Below the pieces are notes generated by a model that saw only the letters and a program-made list of their open reading frames with translations, was not told the DNA's origin and did no database searches. 64,000 bases of DNA, from assembly GCF_030378205.1 (NCBI RefSeq), contig NZ_CP127385.1:6054001-6118000 (forward strand), written 5' to 3'. Numbering within the stretch: the stretch's first letter is position 1; every line of letters begins with the position of its first letter. The stretch comes from Bradyrhizobium sp. NP1 (lineage in GTDB: Bacteria; Pseudomonadota; Alphaproteobacteria; Rhizobiales; Xanthobacteraceae). Below are positions 34,364 through 43,443 of the stretch, piece after piece. The translations under genes were made by a program, and so were the position numbers.

Positions 34364-35284
34364 TCAACGAAAACCGTCCTTATCGCGAAAAATGTCGACG
34401 AACGGCTGATCCCGCCCACGTCCAGGATCTAGAAGTCGGTAGTGAACCATAGGGGCGAGAACGAAATTGAACGGCGAGCGCCATAGTGTCGGTGCATTGG
34501 CCAAGCGCTCGAAGGTCGCAACCAGTGTCTCCTTCACGCCAAAAACCGCGTCGGAGTCGATATAGAAGTCGTCGCCCACAAAGGTGTGCGTGACCAGCCT
34601 CTGGAAGCCTTCGGCTGTCACCAGATAGTGCATGTGCGCCGGACGGTAAGGATGCCGACCGAGACGTGCAAGCATTTGACCCACGGGGCCATCATCGGGG
34701 AGCGGATAGGATACCGGCTTGATGCCGACGAAGCTGTATCGTCCGTCCGAACCCGTGACAAAGATACCTCGATTGTTCCACTTCGGCTGCGTGTCTGGCT
34801 GCTGCACATCGTAGAAACCGTCAGCATTGTCTGACCAGACGTCGAGTCGCGCTCCCTCGATCGGGCGGCCGTCGAGATCGAGGACACGGCCTTCAAACAG
34901 ACAGCTTTCGCCCTTGCAGTCGAGTGATATCGTATCGCCCATAGCTCGCACCGGCGCCCCCTCTACATAGAAAGGTCCGAGCACGGTGCTTTCGGTCGCC
35001 CCCACGGGGCGTCTATTATTGATCGCGTCGATCAGCATTGAGAAGCCCAACGCGTCTGACAGAAGGATAAACTCCTGCCGCTCACTGGTGCAGATCTTGC
35101 CCGTACGCGTCAGGAAGTCGATACCGGTCTCCCACTCCGCCTGGGTCATTTGTGTTTCCTTGGCGAAGGCATGGAGATGGCGGACGAGGGCGCTCATCAT
35201 CTGCACCAACCGCGGATCGATATTCCTGCCCATCCGCGCGTTGACGGTTTCCACTGAATTTTCCTCGACGAAATAGGACGACAC
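34364..35284 (-). CDS. Hydroxyquinol 1,2-dioxygenase (intradiol)
   Basis: A 306-residue intradiol dioxygenase. The N-terminal helical domain (VETVNARMGRNIDPRLVQMM, LVRHLHAF, DFLTRTGKICTSERQEF) is typical for hydroxyquinol and catechol 1,2-dioxygenases. The catalytic Fe(III) ligands are expected as Tyr in DGFYDVQQ, Tyr in KPVSYPLPDDGPVG, and both His in RPAHMHYLV. It converts benzene-1,2,4-triol to maleylacetate, which fits the maleylacetate reductase gene 36 bases upstream. The start is taken as GTG 35284 with AGGGAG upstream, giving the family's usual N-terminus; reading frames beginning earlier would overlap that gene. Confidence 0.88.
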   Translation of the reverse strand: MSSYFVEENSVETVNARMGRNIDPRLVQMMSALVRHLHAFAKETQMTQAEWETGIDFLTRTGKICTSERQEFILLSDALGFSMLIDAINNRRPVGATESTVLGPFYVEGAPVRAMGDTISLDCKGESCLFEGRVLDLDGRPIEGARLDVWSDNADGFYDVQQPDTQPKWNNRGIFVTGSDGRYSFVGIKPVSYPLPDDGPVGQMLARLGRHPYRPAHMHYLVTAEGFQRLVTHTFVGDDFYIDSDAVFGVKETLVATFERLANAPTLWRSPFNFVLAPMVHYRLLDPGRGRDQPFVDIFRDKDGFR

Positions 35285-35319
35285 GTTGGCCACTCCCTTG
35301 TACCTTTCGAAGCGTTGGC

Positions 35320-36381
35320 TTAATGCGGGTGCGACCCCTCCCAGGCCTTCTGCAGAAGGCCTCGAATGTCCCCTCTCTCGATTGGCTTCGGATTCCAATA
35401 CGGGTTCTCGGCCGCCAGCTTGGCGGCTTCGTCCAGATCGGTCTCGCTCAAACCGAGGCTCTTGAGCGCGAGGGGCGCCCCAAGCGATGCGGCGAAATCG
35501 TAGAGCCTACTGCCAATCGGACCGCCGACAAGCTCCTCTGCGGGCACCAGCATCTCTGCCGCGGCGTCGGCATTGTAGGCCGCCGTGTGCGGCAGCAGAA
35601 TTGCGTGTGTCGCGGCATGGGGCAGGTTGAAGCGGCCGCCCAGCGTGTGGCAGAGCTTGTGGTGGAGAGCCATGCCGACTTGTGCCAGCACCGTCCCACA
35701 CAGCCAAGCGCCGAACAACGTCTGCTCCCGCGCCGTGAGGTCGCCGGGACAAGCAACGACCCGCGGTAGGCTAGTGACGAAGGCACGCAACCCGCCGAGC
35801 GCAAGCTGCGAGGACAGCGGATTGCGGTCGCGGGCATACAGAGCCTCAACCGCGTGGGCCATTGCATTGAGACCGCTGGTGACCGTCAAGCTCAAGGGCA
35901 GCGTGGCCACGAGTTCGGGATCGTAAAGGATGATCTCCGGCTGCACCTTCGGCGACCGCAGTGTTTCCTTCACACCGTCCGCAGACTGCCCCAGTACCGG
36001 AGTCGCCTCCGAGCCGGCATACGTGGTCGGAAGCACGATCTGGGGCAGATCAGTCCGCAGCGCGATCGCTTTTGCTAATCCGATCGTGGAGCCGCCTCCG
36101 ATGGCGACGAGGCAATCCGCCGTCTCCGCCGCGGCAAGCGCGGCCTCGGTGATGCGGACGGGAGTGTGCATAGTCGCTCTGGAGAAAATGCCGAGCGCCC
36201 GCGCACCTAGATCGGCCATCGTCGCTTCGCCTTGCGCCACCTGCTCCGGCGTGCTGAGAACCAGTGCGCGGCGGAGCTTGCGCGCATCCATCTCCGCGCC
36301 AACCTCGTGCCTCACACCTGCCCCAATGCACACGCGCACCGGCGGATAGCCGCGTTCGAAGCCGGCATGGAAGGTCCGCAT
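35320..36381 (-). CDS. Maleylacetate reductase
   Basis: A 353-residue iron-type alcohol dehydrogenase family enzyme. Motifs: cofactor loop AIGGGSTIGLAKAIALRTDL, TTYAGSEATP, and the metal-binding region HHKLCHTLGGRFNLPHAATH. It reduces maleylacetate to 3-oxoadipate with NADH, the step after hydroxyquinol ring cleavage. It lies 4 bases after the flavin monooxygenase stop and precedes the dioxygenase: a three-gene lower-pathway operon. The family usually has 350-360 residues, so it appears full length. Confidence 0.9.
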   Translation of the reverse strand: MRTFHAGFERGYPPVRVCIGAGVRHEVGAEMDARKLRRALVLSTPEQVAQGEATMADLGARALGIFSRATMHTPVRITEAALAAAETADCLVAIGGGSTIGLAKAIALRTDLPQIVLPTTYAGSEATPVLGQSADGVKETLRSPKVQPEIILYDPELVATLPLSLTVTSGLNAMAHAVEALYARDRNPLSSQLALGGLRAFVTSLPRVVACPGDLTAREQTLFGAWLCGTVLAQVGMALHHKLCHTLGGRFNLPHAATHAILLPHTAAYNADAAAEMLVPAEELVGGPIGSRLYDFAASLGAPLALKSLGLSETDLDEAAKLAAENPYWNPKPIERGDIRGLLQKAWEGSHPH

Positions 36382-36385
36382 ACCG

Positions 36386-37594
36386 TCAGCCCGCCTTCTT
36401 TACGAAGCCGGCGACTTGTCGGTAGCGCGCGGCGACCTCCTCCAGCTCCTCCGGCGAAATGAGATCTTCGATCCGATCCTGCGGCCCCTTCACGCGCGCG
36501 GCGGCGATGTCAAGGACCTCCTCCGGGCCACTCTTGCGGTTGGCCAGGACCACTTGCGTGGTGGCCGGGCGGCGAACCCGTTCGTAGTTGAGAAGGGCTT
36601 TCGGTCCAGGATGGAGATCAAGCGCGTCGGCGAGAGCGCGGGCGTCGATGATGGCCTGCGACCCCCCGTTTGCTCCGATCGGATACATGGGATGCGCGGC
36701 GTCGCCAAGCAGCGTAACTCGGCCCTGCGTCCACCGGGGCAGCGGATCGCGGTCAATCATGGGGTACCGAGTGATTTTTTGCGTGCGTGTCAGCAGCGCC
36801 TCGATGTCGATATCCGGCATCCGAAAATCCAGGAACTCGGAGATGAAGTTCCGATCTCCCTCGCAGCTCCAATCGGCCTCGTCGGCGGCCCGGGGCTGAT
36901 CGTGGCGCACTTCGGCCACCCAGTTCACGAGCGCCTTGCCGTCGCGCGCGGCGCGACCGCTGATGGGATAGCATACGATCTTCACATTGTGGTCACCGGC
37001 GATGAACATCGTCACGCCGTCGCCGAAGGGCGCCTGCAGGTTGGCGCCGCGCCACATCATCGTGCCCTCGTAACGCGCCGGCCCTTCGTCGGGATAGAGT
37101 TGGCGGCGCACTTTGGAGCGAAAGCCGTCCGCACCGATCAGGATTTCACTCTTGAAGGCACCGCCATCTGAGAAAAGCACGTGCAGCCCGTTTTCTTCCT
37201 GCGAAAAGCCTGTGACGACCTTCCTGGTCGTCACCGCATCCGCGCCGGCTCGGGCACGGACCTCGTCTAGCAGAAGAAACTGGAGTTCACCGCGGTGGAT
37301 CGAGTACTGCGGATATTCGAATCCCGCTTCGACGCAGCGCGGGTCGGACTGGATTAGGTGACCGAAGCGGGTACGGTATTCGATCGCACGGGTGCGTATG
37401 GCCATCTCGTCGAGAGCAGGACCCAAGCCGAGGCGGTGCAGGACGCCGGAAGCGTGGGGCATGATGTTGATGCCGACGCCTAGCGGCTCCAGAACGTCCG
37501 CGGCTTCGAAAACCCGGACTTCATGTCCCTGCTCGTGCAAGCAAAGTGCGGCTGTCAAGCCGCCAATGCCCGCACCCGCAATCGCAATCTTCAT
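36386..37594 (-). CDS. FAD-dependent aromatic hydroxylase (class A flavin monooxygenase)
   Basis: A 402-residue flavoprotein. The GxGxxG motif AIAGAGIGGLTAALCL starts at residue 4, the DG motif is GADGFRSKVRRQLYPDEG, and the GD motif is VTLLGDAAHPMYPIGANGG. It belongs to the salicylate hydroxylase-like group. Because its neighbours consume hydroxyquinol, a plausible reaction is hydroxylation of resorcinol or decarboxylative hydroxylation of a dihydroxybenzoate to hydroxyquinol; this is inference. The ATG at 37594 follows GGAG and begins right at the Rossmann fold. Confidence 0.85.
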   Translation of the reverse strand: MKIAIAGAGIGGLTAALCLHEQGHEVRVFEAADVLEPLGVGINIMPHASGVLHRLGLGPALDEMAIRTRAIEYRTRFGHLIQSDPRCVEAGFEYPQYSIHRGELQFLLLDEVRARAGADAVTTRKVVTGFSQEENGLHVLFSDGGAFKSEILIGADGFRSKVRRQLYPDEGPARYEGTMMWRGANLQAPFGDGVTMFIAGDHNVKIVCYPISGRAARDGKALVNWVAEVRHDQPRAADEADWSCEGDRNFISEFLDFRMPDIDIEALLTRTQKITRYPMIDRDPLPRWTQGRVTLLGDAAHPMYPIGANGGSQAIIDARALADALDLHPGPKALLNYERVRRPATTQVVLANRKSGPEEVLDIAAARVKGPQDRIEDLISPEELEEVAARYRQVAGFVKKAG

Positions 37595-37691
37595 GTTGTT
37601 CTCCAAGGTCATTCGAGACGGACACGCCCCATGCCGCCGCAGTCCACCGCCGCTCTTGGTACTGTGGTTTATTCGCGATCGGCGCGCATCC

Positions 37692-38285
37692 TTACGATAC
37701 TTGCCGATGGTAAAGAGCCGGGTCGCCGGACGCAGAGGAATCACTCATATGCGTCGCAGTTAGCTCCCGCTTAATTACGTTCCAACGCTCGGGTATAGGT
37801 ACGTTCAGGATTTCAGGCTTGTCGGACTCAAGCACTTTCAAGCGGCAATAGGCATAAAGCGAATCATAGAAAATGAGGCTCTTGTCTATGTTGTCGTTAT
37901 CATTTGCGCTTATGTTCATCATCCCCTGAGAAAGGGCGTCAAGACCTATTCCAACCGGATCTTTCAGTGCGGCAACGTCTGTGTAGCCACGTTCGATCTG
38001 GCTAAAGACATGAGTTATGCCGGAATCAATAATTGTGGCCAATATTTCCAAAGCCCGATCTTCGATCTTGTACTTGCGTAGAATCTTTCGAAACGTCGAC
38101 CCATCCGCGTCATGGATGCCCAGCTCCACGCCGGGCAACGCGAATGGAATGGCTCCTGATGGCGGCTTAACATCCGAACCGAACGGAACGAAGATGAACT
38201 CTGCGTCCGAATCGATAAATCGCTTGATCAACCAAGGCGACGCAACCCGATCCATGTGTACATGATCTCTAGTCACCCATTTCAT
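37692..38285 (-). CDS. ChrB-domain (chromate resistance-associated) protein
   Basis: A 197-residue protein matching the C-terminal ChrB domain: MKWVTRDHVHMDRVASPWLI, then KRFIDSDAEFIFVPFGSD and GIHDADGSTFRKIL. Stand-alone forms occur without the chromate transporter; their biochemical role is unclear. No chrA is nearby. It lies between the hydroxyquinol operon and the extradiol dioxygenase on the same strand. Its DNA is less GC-rich than the hydroxyquinol genes, suggesting a separate origin. AGGAAAGG precedes the ATG. Confidence 0.75.
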   Translation of the reverse strand: MKWVTRDHVHMDRVASPWLIKRFIDSDAEFIFVPFGSDVKPPSGAIPFALPGVELGIHDADGSTFRKILRKYKIEDRALEILATIIDSGITHVFSQIERGYTDVAALKDPVGIGLDALSQGMMNISANDNDNIDKSLIFYDSLYAYCRLKVLESDKPEILNVPIPERWNVIKRELTATHMSDSSASGDPALYHRQVS

Positions 38286-38381
38286 AGCAGCTACCTTTCC
38301 TGAATGCAGATTGACTGAATCGGATTGCGGATAAGATTGCCTGATCAGGCTGAAACCCTAAGACGACAGATAGATACTTTC

Positions 38382-39347
38382 TCAGAGCATTATTTTCGGA
38401 AACTCGCGAATATCCCATTCACTTATCGACTTGGATTCCATTGTTGACCATTGCCTGGGCACATAGGATGCATCATCTAAAATGATCTCTTCTTCGGTCG
38501 AGTATTCGATGACGTTTCCAGTATAATCCTCGAAGTAATACGCGATGTTATGACCTGGCCCGTGGCGCATCGGTCGCCAAATAATGTTTACCTTGCCATC
38601 CTTTTCCATGGCGGCGTGGGACTCTTCCAAGGCGTTCTTGTTCTTCAACGTAAATTGCACATGATGAAGCCCGTCATACTCGGAAGCAGCGACGGCATAG
38701 CAATGCCAAAGCTTTCCCTTGTCGCTTCCACTGCGGAAAAAACCTAGCAACGGTTTGTCGGTGGGATCACATATTCGCCCGGACTCTTGGAGACCGAGAA
38801 CACGCGCCGCAAAGTCATACGCGGCGGGGATATCGACCGCGCGTATAACCGCGTGGTCGAGGCATAACGGCTGTGGCGCTTTCTCCGATGGAAAAATGTT
38901 GCAGGCCATCGGCTCAGTCGTCCTGACACCCACAGTCAGTTCGATCGTGGCGCCGCCGGGATTCCTCACCCTGAGTGCCGGTCCATGGCGCCAAAGATCC
39001 GACTTCTCCACGCGCACGATCGGCACGTCAATCTGGGCCAATCTCGTTTCGGCAGCTACCAACTCGGAGGCTTGGTTTACGACATACGATATATGATCGA
39101 TCTTGCCATGCTCGCCATTTGTATAGACGAGGGAATACGGATCGTGGCCACCTGCTGCAAGATAATGTCTGCCCGCGGAATCGACATGAACTAGATAGAA
39201 GCCCATATGCCGGACCGCAAATTCCGCTGCGGCTTCCGGCTCGTCGGCGCACAAGGCGATATAGTTCCCGCGAACGATCCCCAGGGAAGCAAAGTCATTG
39301 AACGGCCCAAAGATCTGCTTGGGAATACCATGTCGATTGTCTGCCAT
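38382..39347 (-). CDS. Extradiol ring-cleavage dioxygenase of the VOC family
   Basis: A 321-residue two-domain vicinal oxygen chelate protein. The N-terminal half (about 25-150) keeps the fold; the C-terminal half carries the likely 2-His-1-carboxylate Fe(II) set: His in LCLDHAVIRAVD, His in YDGLHHVQFTL, and Glu in GNVIEYSTEEE. His and Tyr residues of catechol 2,3-dioxygenases can be seen around RHGPGHNIAYYFED. It may cleave a catechol in a branch separate from hydroxyquinol. A strong GAGGAAAG ribosome binding site supports the start. Lower GC than the genes around it. Confidence 0.82.
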   Translation of the reverse strand: MADNRHGIPKQIFGPFNDFASLGIVRGNYIALCADEPEAAAEFAVRHMGFYLVHVDSAGRHYLAAGGHDPYSLVYTNGEHGKIDHISYVVNQASELVAAETRLAQIDVPIVRVEKSDLWRHGPALRVRNPGGATIELTVGVRTTEPMACNIFPSEKAPQPLCLDHAVIRAVDIPAAYDFAARVLGLQESGRICDPTDKPLLGFFRSGSDKGKLWHCYAVAASEYDGLHHVQFTLKNKNALEESHAAMEKDGKVNIIWRPMRHGPGHNIAYYFEDYTGNVIEYSTEEEIILDDASYVPRQWSTMESKSISEWDIREFPKIML

Positions 39348-39427
39348 ATCTTTCCTCTGTTTTTGCGCTGTGGACTGCTGATTTGTTGGCTATTCTACAA
39401 GAGCCAGGATGGCGCGTTCATGCTGCC

Positions 39428-40321
39428 TTAGGACCGACGAGGCGGAACACCCGCCCTTTCGGAAACAACCTCGTAGATCGAAGCGACGTCCGCATCGCCC
39501 AGGCCCTTCTCGATCGCGTCGCCATACATGCGGGCGGCGGCCGTGAGCAGCGGCACTGGACATTGGATTTCCCGCGCTATCTCTTGGATAAGGTCGATAT
39601 CTTTCTTGAGCCCCGAATTGGTTCCCATGGCGGGGGACCATTCACCATCGATCATCCGCTGAGCGCGCGCGGTAAGTTGAACAGAGCCGCCCCCGCTGTT
39701 GACGAGCGCATCGACAAGGTTCTTCGAAGGAATTCCCAATTTGCGCCCGAGTGCCAGGCACTCGGCGGCAGCGGACAAGTTCACAGACACGAGGTGATTT
39801 GCACATAACTTGATCCGCTGGGCGTTACCGAACCCCCCCATATAGTAGACACTTGGAAGGATCGCCCTCAGGATCGGCAGTAAATTATGGCACTCGCGCT
39901 CCCCACCGCTGACGAACATCGCCCCACGCTTGGCGACGACCATATTCGGTGTCGCGCTGATAGCGCCATCCAGCATGACGGTACCGCGAGACGCCAATTC
40001 GTCCCGGATAGCCACCTTGTCTGCAATGCCTAGCGTAGAGAGCTCGACCAGAATCTGACCCTCGCGAGCATTCTTCACCAGCCCGTTGACGGCAAAGACC
40101 ACACTGCGCAGAGCATCGAAGCCGGGCAGGACCGTGAAGATTACCTCGCAACGGGATGACACTTCAGCGCAACTCTCTGCCGCAACGGCTCCAGCGCTGA
40201 CGATGCATTCCCGATTCGTACGACGAAATGCGACGACTTCGTAACCTCCTTCGAGCAGATTTCGGAGGATCGGCAGGCCAATGTTCCCCACTCCGACCAT
40301 CCCCACAGGTCCCGGTTTCAT
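39428..40321 (-). CDS. 3-hydroxyisobutyrate dehydrogenase-family NAD(P) oxidoreductase
   Basis: A 297-residue beta-hydroxyacid dehydrogenase. The N-terminal Rossmann motif is GMVGVGNIGLPILRNLLEGG; the substrate-binding segment is LVELSTLG near residue 115; the catalytic Lys is in SGLKKDIDL near 235, following GGGSVQLTARAQRM. It would oxidise a 3-hydroxy acid or reduce a tartronate-semialdehyde-like product. The ATG at 40321 has GGAGG upstream. It lies in line with the VOC dioxygenase and the membrane protein upstream, likely one operon. Confidence 0.85.
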   Translation of the reverse strand: MKPGPVGMVGVGNIGLPILRNLLEGGYEVVAFRRTNRECIVSAGAVAAESCAEVSSRCEVIFTVLPGFDALRSVVFAVNGLVKNAREGQILVELSTLGIADKVAIRDELASRGTVMLDGAISATPNMVVAKRGAMFVSGGERECHNLLPILRAILPSVYYMGGFGNAQRIKLCANHLVSVNLSAAAECLALGRKLGIPSKNLVDALVNSGGGSVQLTARAQRMIDGEWSPAMGTNSGLKKDIDLIQEIAREIQCPVPLLTAAARMYGDAIEKGLGDADVASIYEVVSERAGVPPRRS

Positions 40322-40569
40322 CTCATCCTCCACACCTGGCGCTGCGTGCGATTGGAGCCGCCCGAACGTACGGTTCAATTTCCTCAAAACCTCGGGACCA
40401 GTTGCCGATTTCGCGCAACGGGTTGCCCGCCGGGATTCGCTTCTCGGTCTGATTGAACGAAGACATTCCGATTTGATCCTGAAACCGCTCGCGCATACCC
40501 AGTCCTTCCGGCTAAACAATTGAGGACTGAATCGTCCCCTTCGCTCTGGCAAGTTTTTTCAGAAAACTG

Positions 40570-41628
40570 CTAGAGCCGGAATCCGACCATGCCGGCCACC
40601 GTTGCGCTCGCGAACAGCGCACCGATACATATGACGGCCAACGCCAGGCGGTCCGACAGTAACTTTCCCATGCCGTGCGAAAGAAAGACCACGCGGAGAC
40701 CGCAAGCCAGGTGAGTAAAGATCGTGAAAACCGCAAACCAGTAGTACGGGACTAGCCGCGAGTAGTTGAGGCTACCTAGGAGTCCAGTTTTAGATCCGGT
40801 GGCGAAAATCCAGTTCGTATCAACGTTGTTCACCCACCGAGCGAACACGAGAATGATCAGCAAGTGTGCGCTCAGGAATGTCATGAGGCCTATGCCGGTG
40901 CCAATCTGAAGTATGCGAAAGGGCTCGTTTCTTTCGGATTGCTTGACCAATGCGAGTTTTAGTCCCGTGACAACTTGAAACAGAAACAAGCCGAGAATAC
41001 CGGCCTCGACGAGACCAATGCGGTACCATTTGCGGAGGAAGTCCATTACATCGATATGGACTTGCGCGCCGAGCAGCCCAACAAAGTGATTGCCAAGATG
41101 GGCGACCAGAAAAAGCACGAGAATGGTTGCGGCCGACACGCCGTGGGCAAAACGTAGCTTGCGTGTCTGCGCCCCCGTTCGGGCGATGAAACGCTGCTCG
41201 CTGGGGATAGCTGCAAAGATGGTCAGCGCCGCCCAAACCGGGAGCCAGAACAGCCAATCATTCGGCGATATGCGCAGCCCGGCAAACACCACGAGTTCGA
41301 GGGTAAACAGCGCAGGGCTGGCAAACGCCAGATAGGCGATCCAACGTTTGCCAAGGAACGCATCAGAGTGTTCGCGCGGTCGCAGCAGAAGGAAATAGCT
41401 CGCCAAAGTCGGTATGGCGGTTAGGCACAGCGATGCCGCCGTAGCAAACAAGAAGGGCACCTTGCCGTTCCCCTCCGCAGCCCGCATGGCGCTAAGAGAC
41501 GTGAAGAAGCACCAGACATACAGCGGAAAGGTCATAGCCGCGAGCGGTGGCAATATAGATGCGGCCCTGGCGGACAGTACAGGAGTTGCCTGAACTGCCG
41601 GTTCCGAGCCAAGAGGTATATCTGTCAT
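40570..41628 (-). CDS. Polytopic membrane protein with heme-b-like histidines
   Basis: A 352-residue protein with about 8 membrane helices. The C-terminal half resembles the four-helix SdhC/FrdC type cytochrome b: conserved His in RFAHGVSAATILVLFLVAHL, LMTFLSAHLLIILVFARW and FTIFTHLACGLRVVFL could ligate one or two hemes. No covalent-heme motif is present. I do not recognise the family with confidence; a quinone-linked electron carrier for a neighbouring oxidoreductase is one possibility. AGGAGGGG precedes the ATG. It stands between the outer-membrane protein and the dehydrogenase genes. Confidence 0.55.
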   Translation of the reverse strand: MTDIPLGSEPAVQATPVLSARAASILPPLAAMTFPLYVWCFFTSLSAMRAAEGNGKVPFLFATAASLCLTAIPTLASYFLLLRPREHSDAFLGKRWIAYLAFASPALFTLELVVFAGLRISPNDWLFWLPVWAALTIFAAIPSEQRFIARTGAQTRKLRFAHGVSAATILVLFLVAHLGNHFVGLLGAQVHIDVMDFLRKWYRIGLVEAGILGLFLFQVVTGLKLALVKQSERNEPFRILQIGTGIGLMTFLSAHLLIILVFARWVNNVDTNWIFATGSKTGLLGSLNYSRLVPYYWFAVFTIFTHLACGLRVVFLSHGMGKLLSDRLALAVICIGALFASATVAGMVGFRL

Positions 41629-41869
41629 CGGTATCCCCTCCTAAACAGCGCGGCGCGCCGCGCTGTGGGACTGGTGGTGAACGGGTTCAGTCTTGGTGTC
41701 ATCGTCATCTCCTGTCGGGGGATTGCGGAGACGTGACGAGTTGCGCCCACAACTTGTGACATGGAGAGCAACGTTTTCTCAGAGCGTTGGTCGACATCGA
41801 TGTTGGTCCGCTACCCGGGATGCGTTAGCGTCCGCTAACGGCGCGCTTCCGCGCACATTTGAGAAACCA

Positions 41870-41901
41870 GAAAAATTGGTGCCGCGGAGCGTCGCGGCAC
41901 C
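41870..41901 (-). terminator. Terminator after the outer-membrane protein gene
   Basis: On the minus strand GGTGCCGCG and CGCGGCACC form a 9-bp stem with a 6-base loop, followed by AATTTTT. It begins about 20 bases after the stop codon. A separate smaller inverted repeat, CGTTAGCG-TC-CGCTAACG, lies at 41823-41840. Confidence 0.8.
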
Positions 41902-41920
41902 CAGTGGGAGGAAGGAAGGC

Positions 41921-43048
41921 TTAGAACTTCACCGTTACGCCGCCATAGACGGTCGATTCGGTGCAGGAGTTGGTGCTTTGACCGGTTGCTGCGATCGTGC
42001 AGACGCCGGGCATCGCATTGCGGTCGAGGCCAAACTTGTTCTGCCAGTAGCGATAGGCGACCCAGAGGTCGACGAAGTGTGAGTACTTCGGACCGACGAA
42101 CGCTTTGCTCGCGTCAAAGGTCAGACGGATCGGCTCGCTGTTGAATTCGATCTTGGAAGCGGTGCTGAACCGACCGACGCCCGAAAGCGCCGGGAGATTG
42201 TTGAAATCGCCTTTCGGCCCATACCAGCCGGCGCGGCCGCTGATCGAGAAGAACTGCATGTTTTCAGGCAGGAAGCCCAGATCCATGTAGTAGTTGGTTT
42301 CGACCGCCCATGTTGGATTGTAGTTGACGTTGCCGTCCGCGTTGCAGGTGACGCCGGCAATACCGGGACCAAACAGGCCGCATTGGGTGAACGCGTAGTG
42401 GTTTGAGAACTCCCAGTATGCCAACGGAGCGACGTTGAAGTAGCCCTTGTAGGGCAGGTCGAAAGCGAACTGCAGACCGGCAACGACGTCGCGCTTGGTC
42501 GGAGCCAGGAAGATGTTTTGCAGGTTACCGTCCATGCCGACTTCGAACGAAATGTTATGCAGCGGTCCGATGCTGAAGGCCTTGGTGTTGAAGATCTGGT
42601 TCCAGCCGAAGGTGGAGCGGAACAGGCCGTAGATATCCGTTTCGCCGGCGCAATTGCCGAAGCCACCGGTGATGGTTACACCGGGTGCGACGCAGGGCGA
42701 GGCCGGATCGTTATGGCCCGACTTGAGCAGCATAATGTTGAAGAAATTTGTGCCGTAGGCCCATGCATCGAAGTGAGTGAACGAATAGACCTGCCTGGCG
42801 GTCGTACCTTCAATCCCGCCACCCGGCTTGACGGTGAACATGCCGGGATCGGTACCCTTCGGCATCCATGAGAAGGAGACCCGGTCATCGATCACGAAGA
42901 AGAACGGCAGATCAGCGACCGGATTCGGCTTGGCCTTCACCGGTATCGGGACTGGATCAGCGGCGTTGGCGACGCCAATCAGCACGCTGCTCACAAGCGA
43001 CAGCGCGGCTGCCGTTGCTATTGATCGGTAGCGAAAGGTCATTTTCAT
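41921..43048 (-). CDS. Outer-membrane beta-barrel protein (channel/porin-like)
   Basis: A 375-residue protein with a signal peptide of about 29 residues ending ANA. The mature part is rich in aromatic residues and alternating strands and ends VYGGVTVKF, a C-terminal Phe as required for outer-membrane barrel assembly. Segments such as SFTHFDAWAYGTNFFNIML and GRAGWYGPKGDFNN recall the nucleoside-channel (Tsx-like) group. It probably admits the aromatic substrate of the cluster. Two TATAC-N6-GTGTA elements lie just upstream, linking it to the liv operon at 44.9-49.5 kb. Confidence 0.75.
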   Translation of the reverse strand: MKMTFRYRSIATAAALSLVSSVLIGVANAADPVPIPVKAKPNPVADLPFFFVIDDRVSFSWMPKGTDPGMFTVKPGGGIEGTTARQVYSFTHFDAWAYGTNFFNIMLLKSGHNDPASPCVAPGVTITGGFGNCAGETDIYGLFRSTFGWNQIFNTKAFSIGPLHNISFEVGMDGNLQNIFLAPTKRDVVAGLQFAFDLPYKGYFNVAPLAYWEFSNHYAFTQCGLFGPGIAGVTCNADGNVNYNPTWAVETNYYMDLGFLPENMQFFSISGRAGWYGPKGDFNNLPALSGVGRFSTASKIEFNSEPIRLTFDASKAFVGPKYSHFVDLWVAYRYWQNKFGLDRNAMPGVCTIAATGQSTNSCTESTVYGGVTVKF

Positions 43049-43081
43049 ATCCCCCCAAATTGTTAACGATCAAAACTATTC

Positions 43082-43120
43082 TATACGGTGCAGTGTAATT
43101 AAACTATACGGTATGGTGTA
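43082..43120. promoter_or_regulatory. Paired TetR-type operator-like sites upstream of the outer-membrane protein gene
   Basis: Two near-palindromes TATACGGTGCAGTGTA (43082-43097) and TATACGGTATGGTGTA (43105-43120), 23 bases apart, so about two helical turns. The same element occurs once before livH (49746). The rest of the gap to 43443 holds a GC-rich hairpin (43212-43236) and no gene. Confidence 0.55.
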
Positions 43121-43443
43121 GTTTTGCAACGCGATTCTGTGGCAGAACAATCACACACAGAATGTTTTGGTTTTCAGAGCGATCCGTCTTGCGGAACGGT
43201 GGCGGTCGACAGCCGCCGGTGCCACTTGCCGGCGGCCGCATCCCGACGGGATACCGGTACGCGCCAAATTAAAGAAACAGGACTGCACCCACGACAAGCA
43301 TGGTTGGTATTCAGCGCCAGAGAACTGGACCCCTGCGAGCCACGGATGATTCCAAAGACGGAAATGGCAATACCCGCCGTAGACCGCCTAAATCCCCGAT
43401 TGGCTATCTCATGTGCACTCGTGAGGCGAGACGGCGGGATCAG

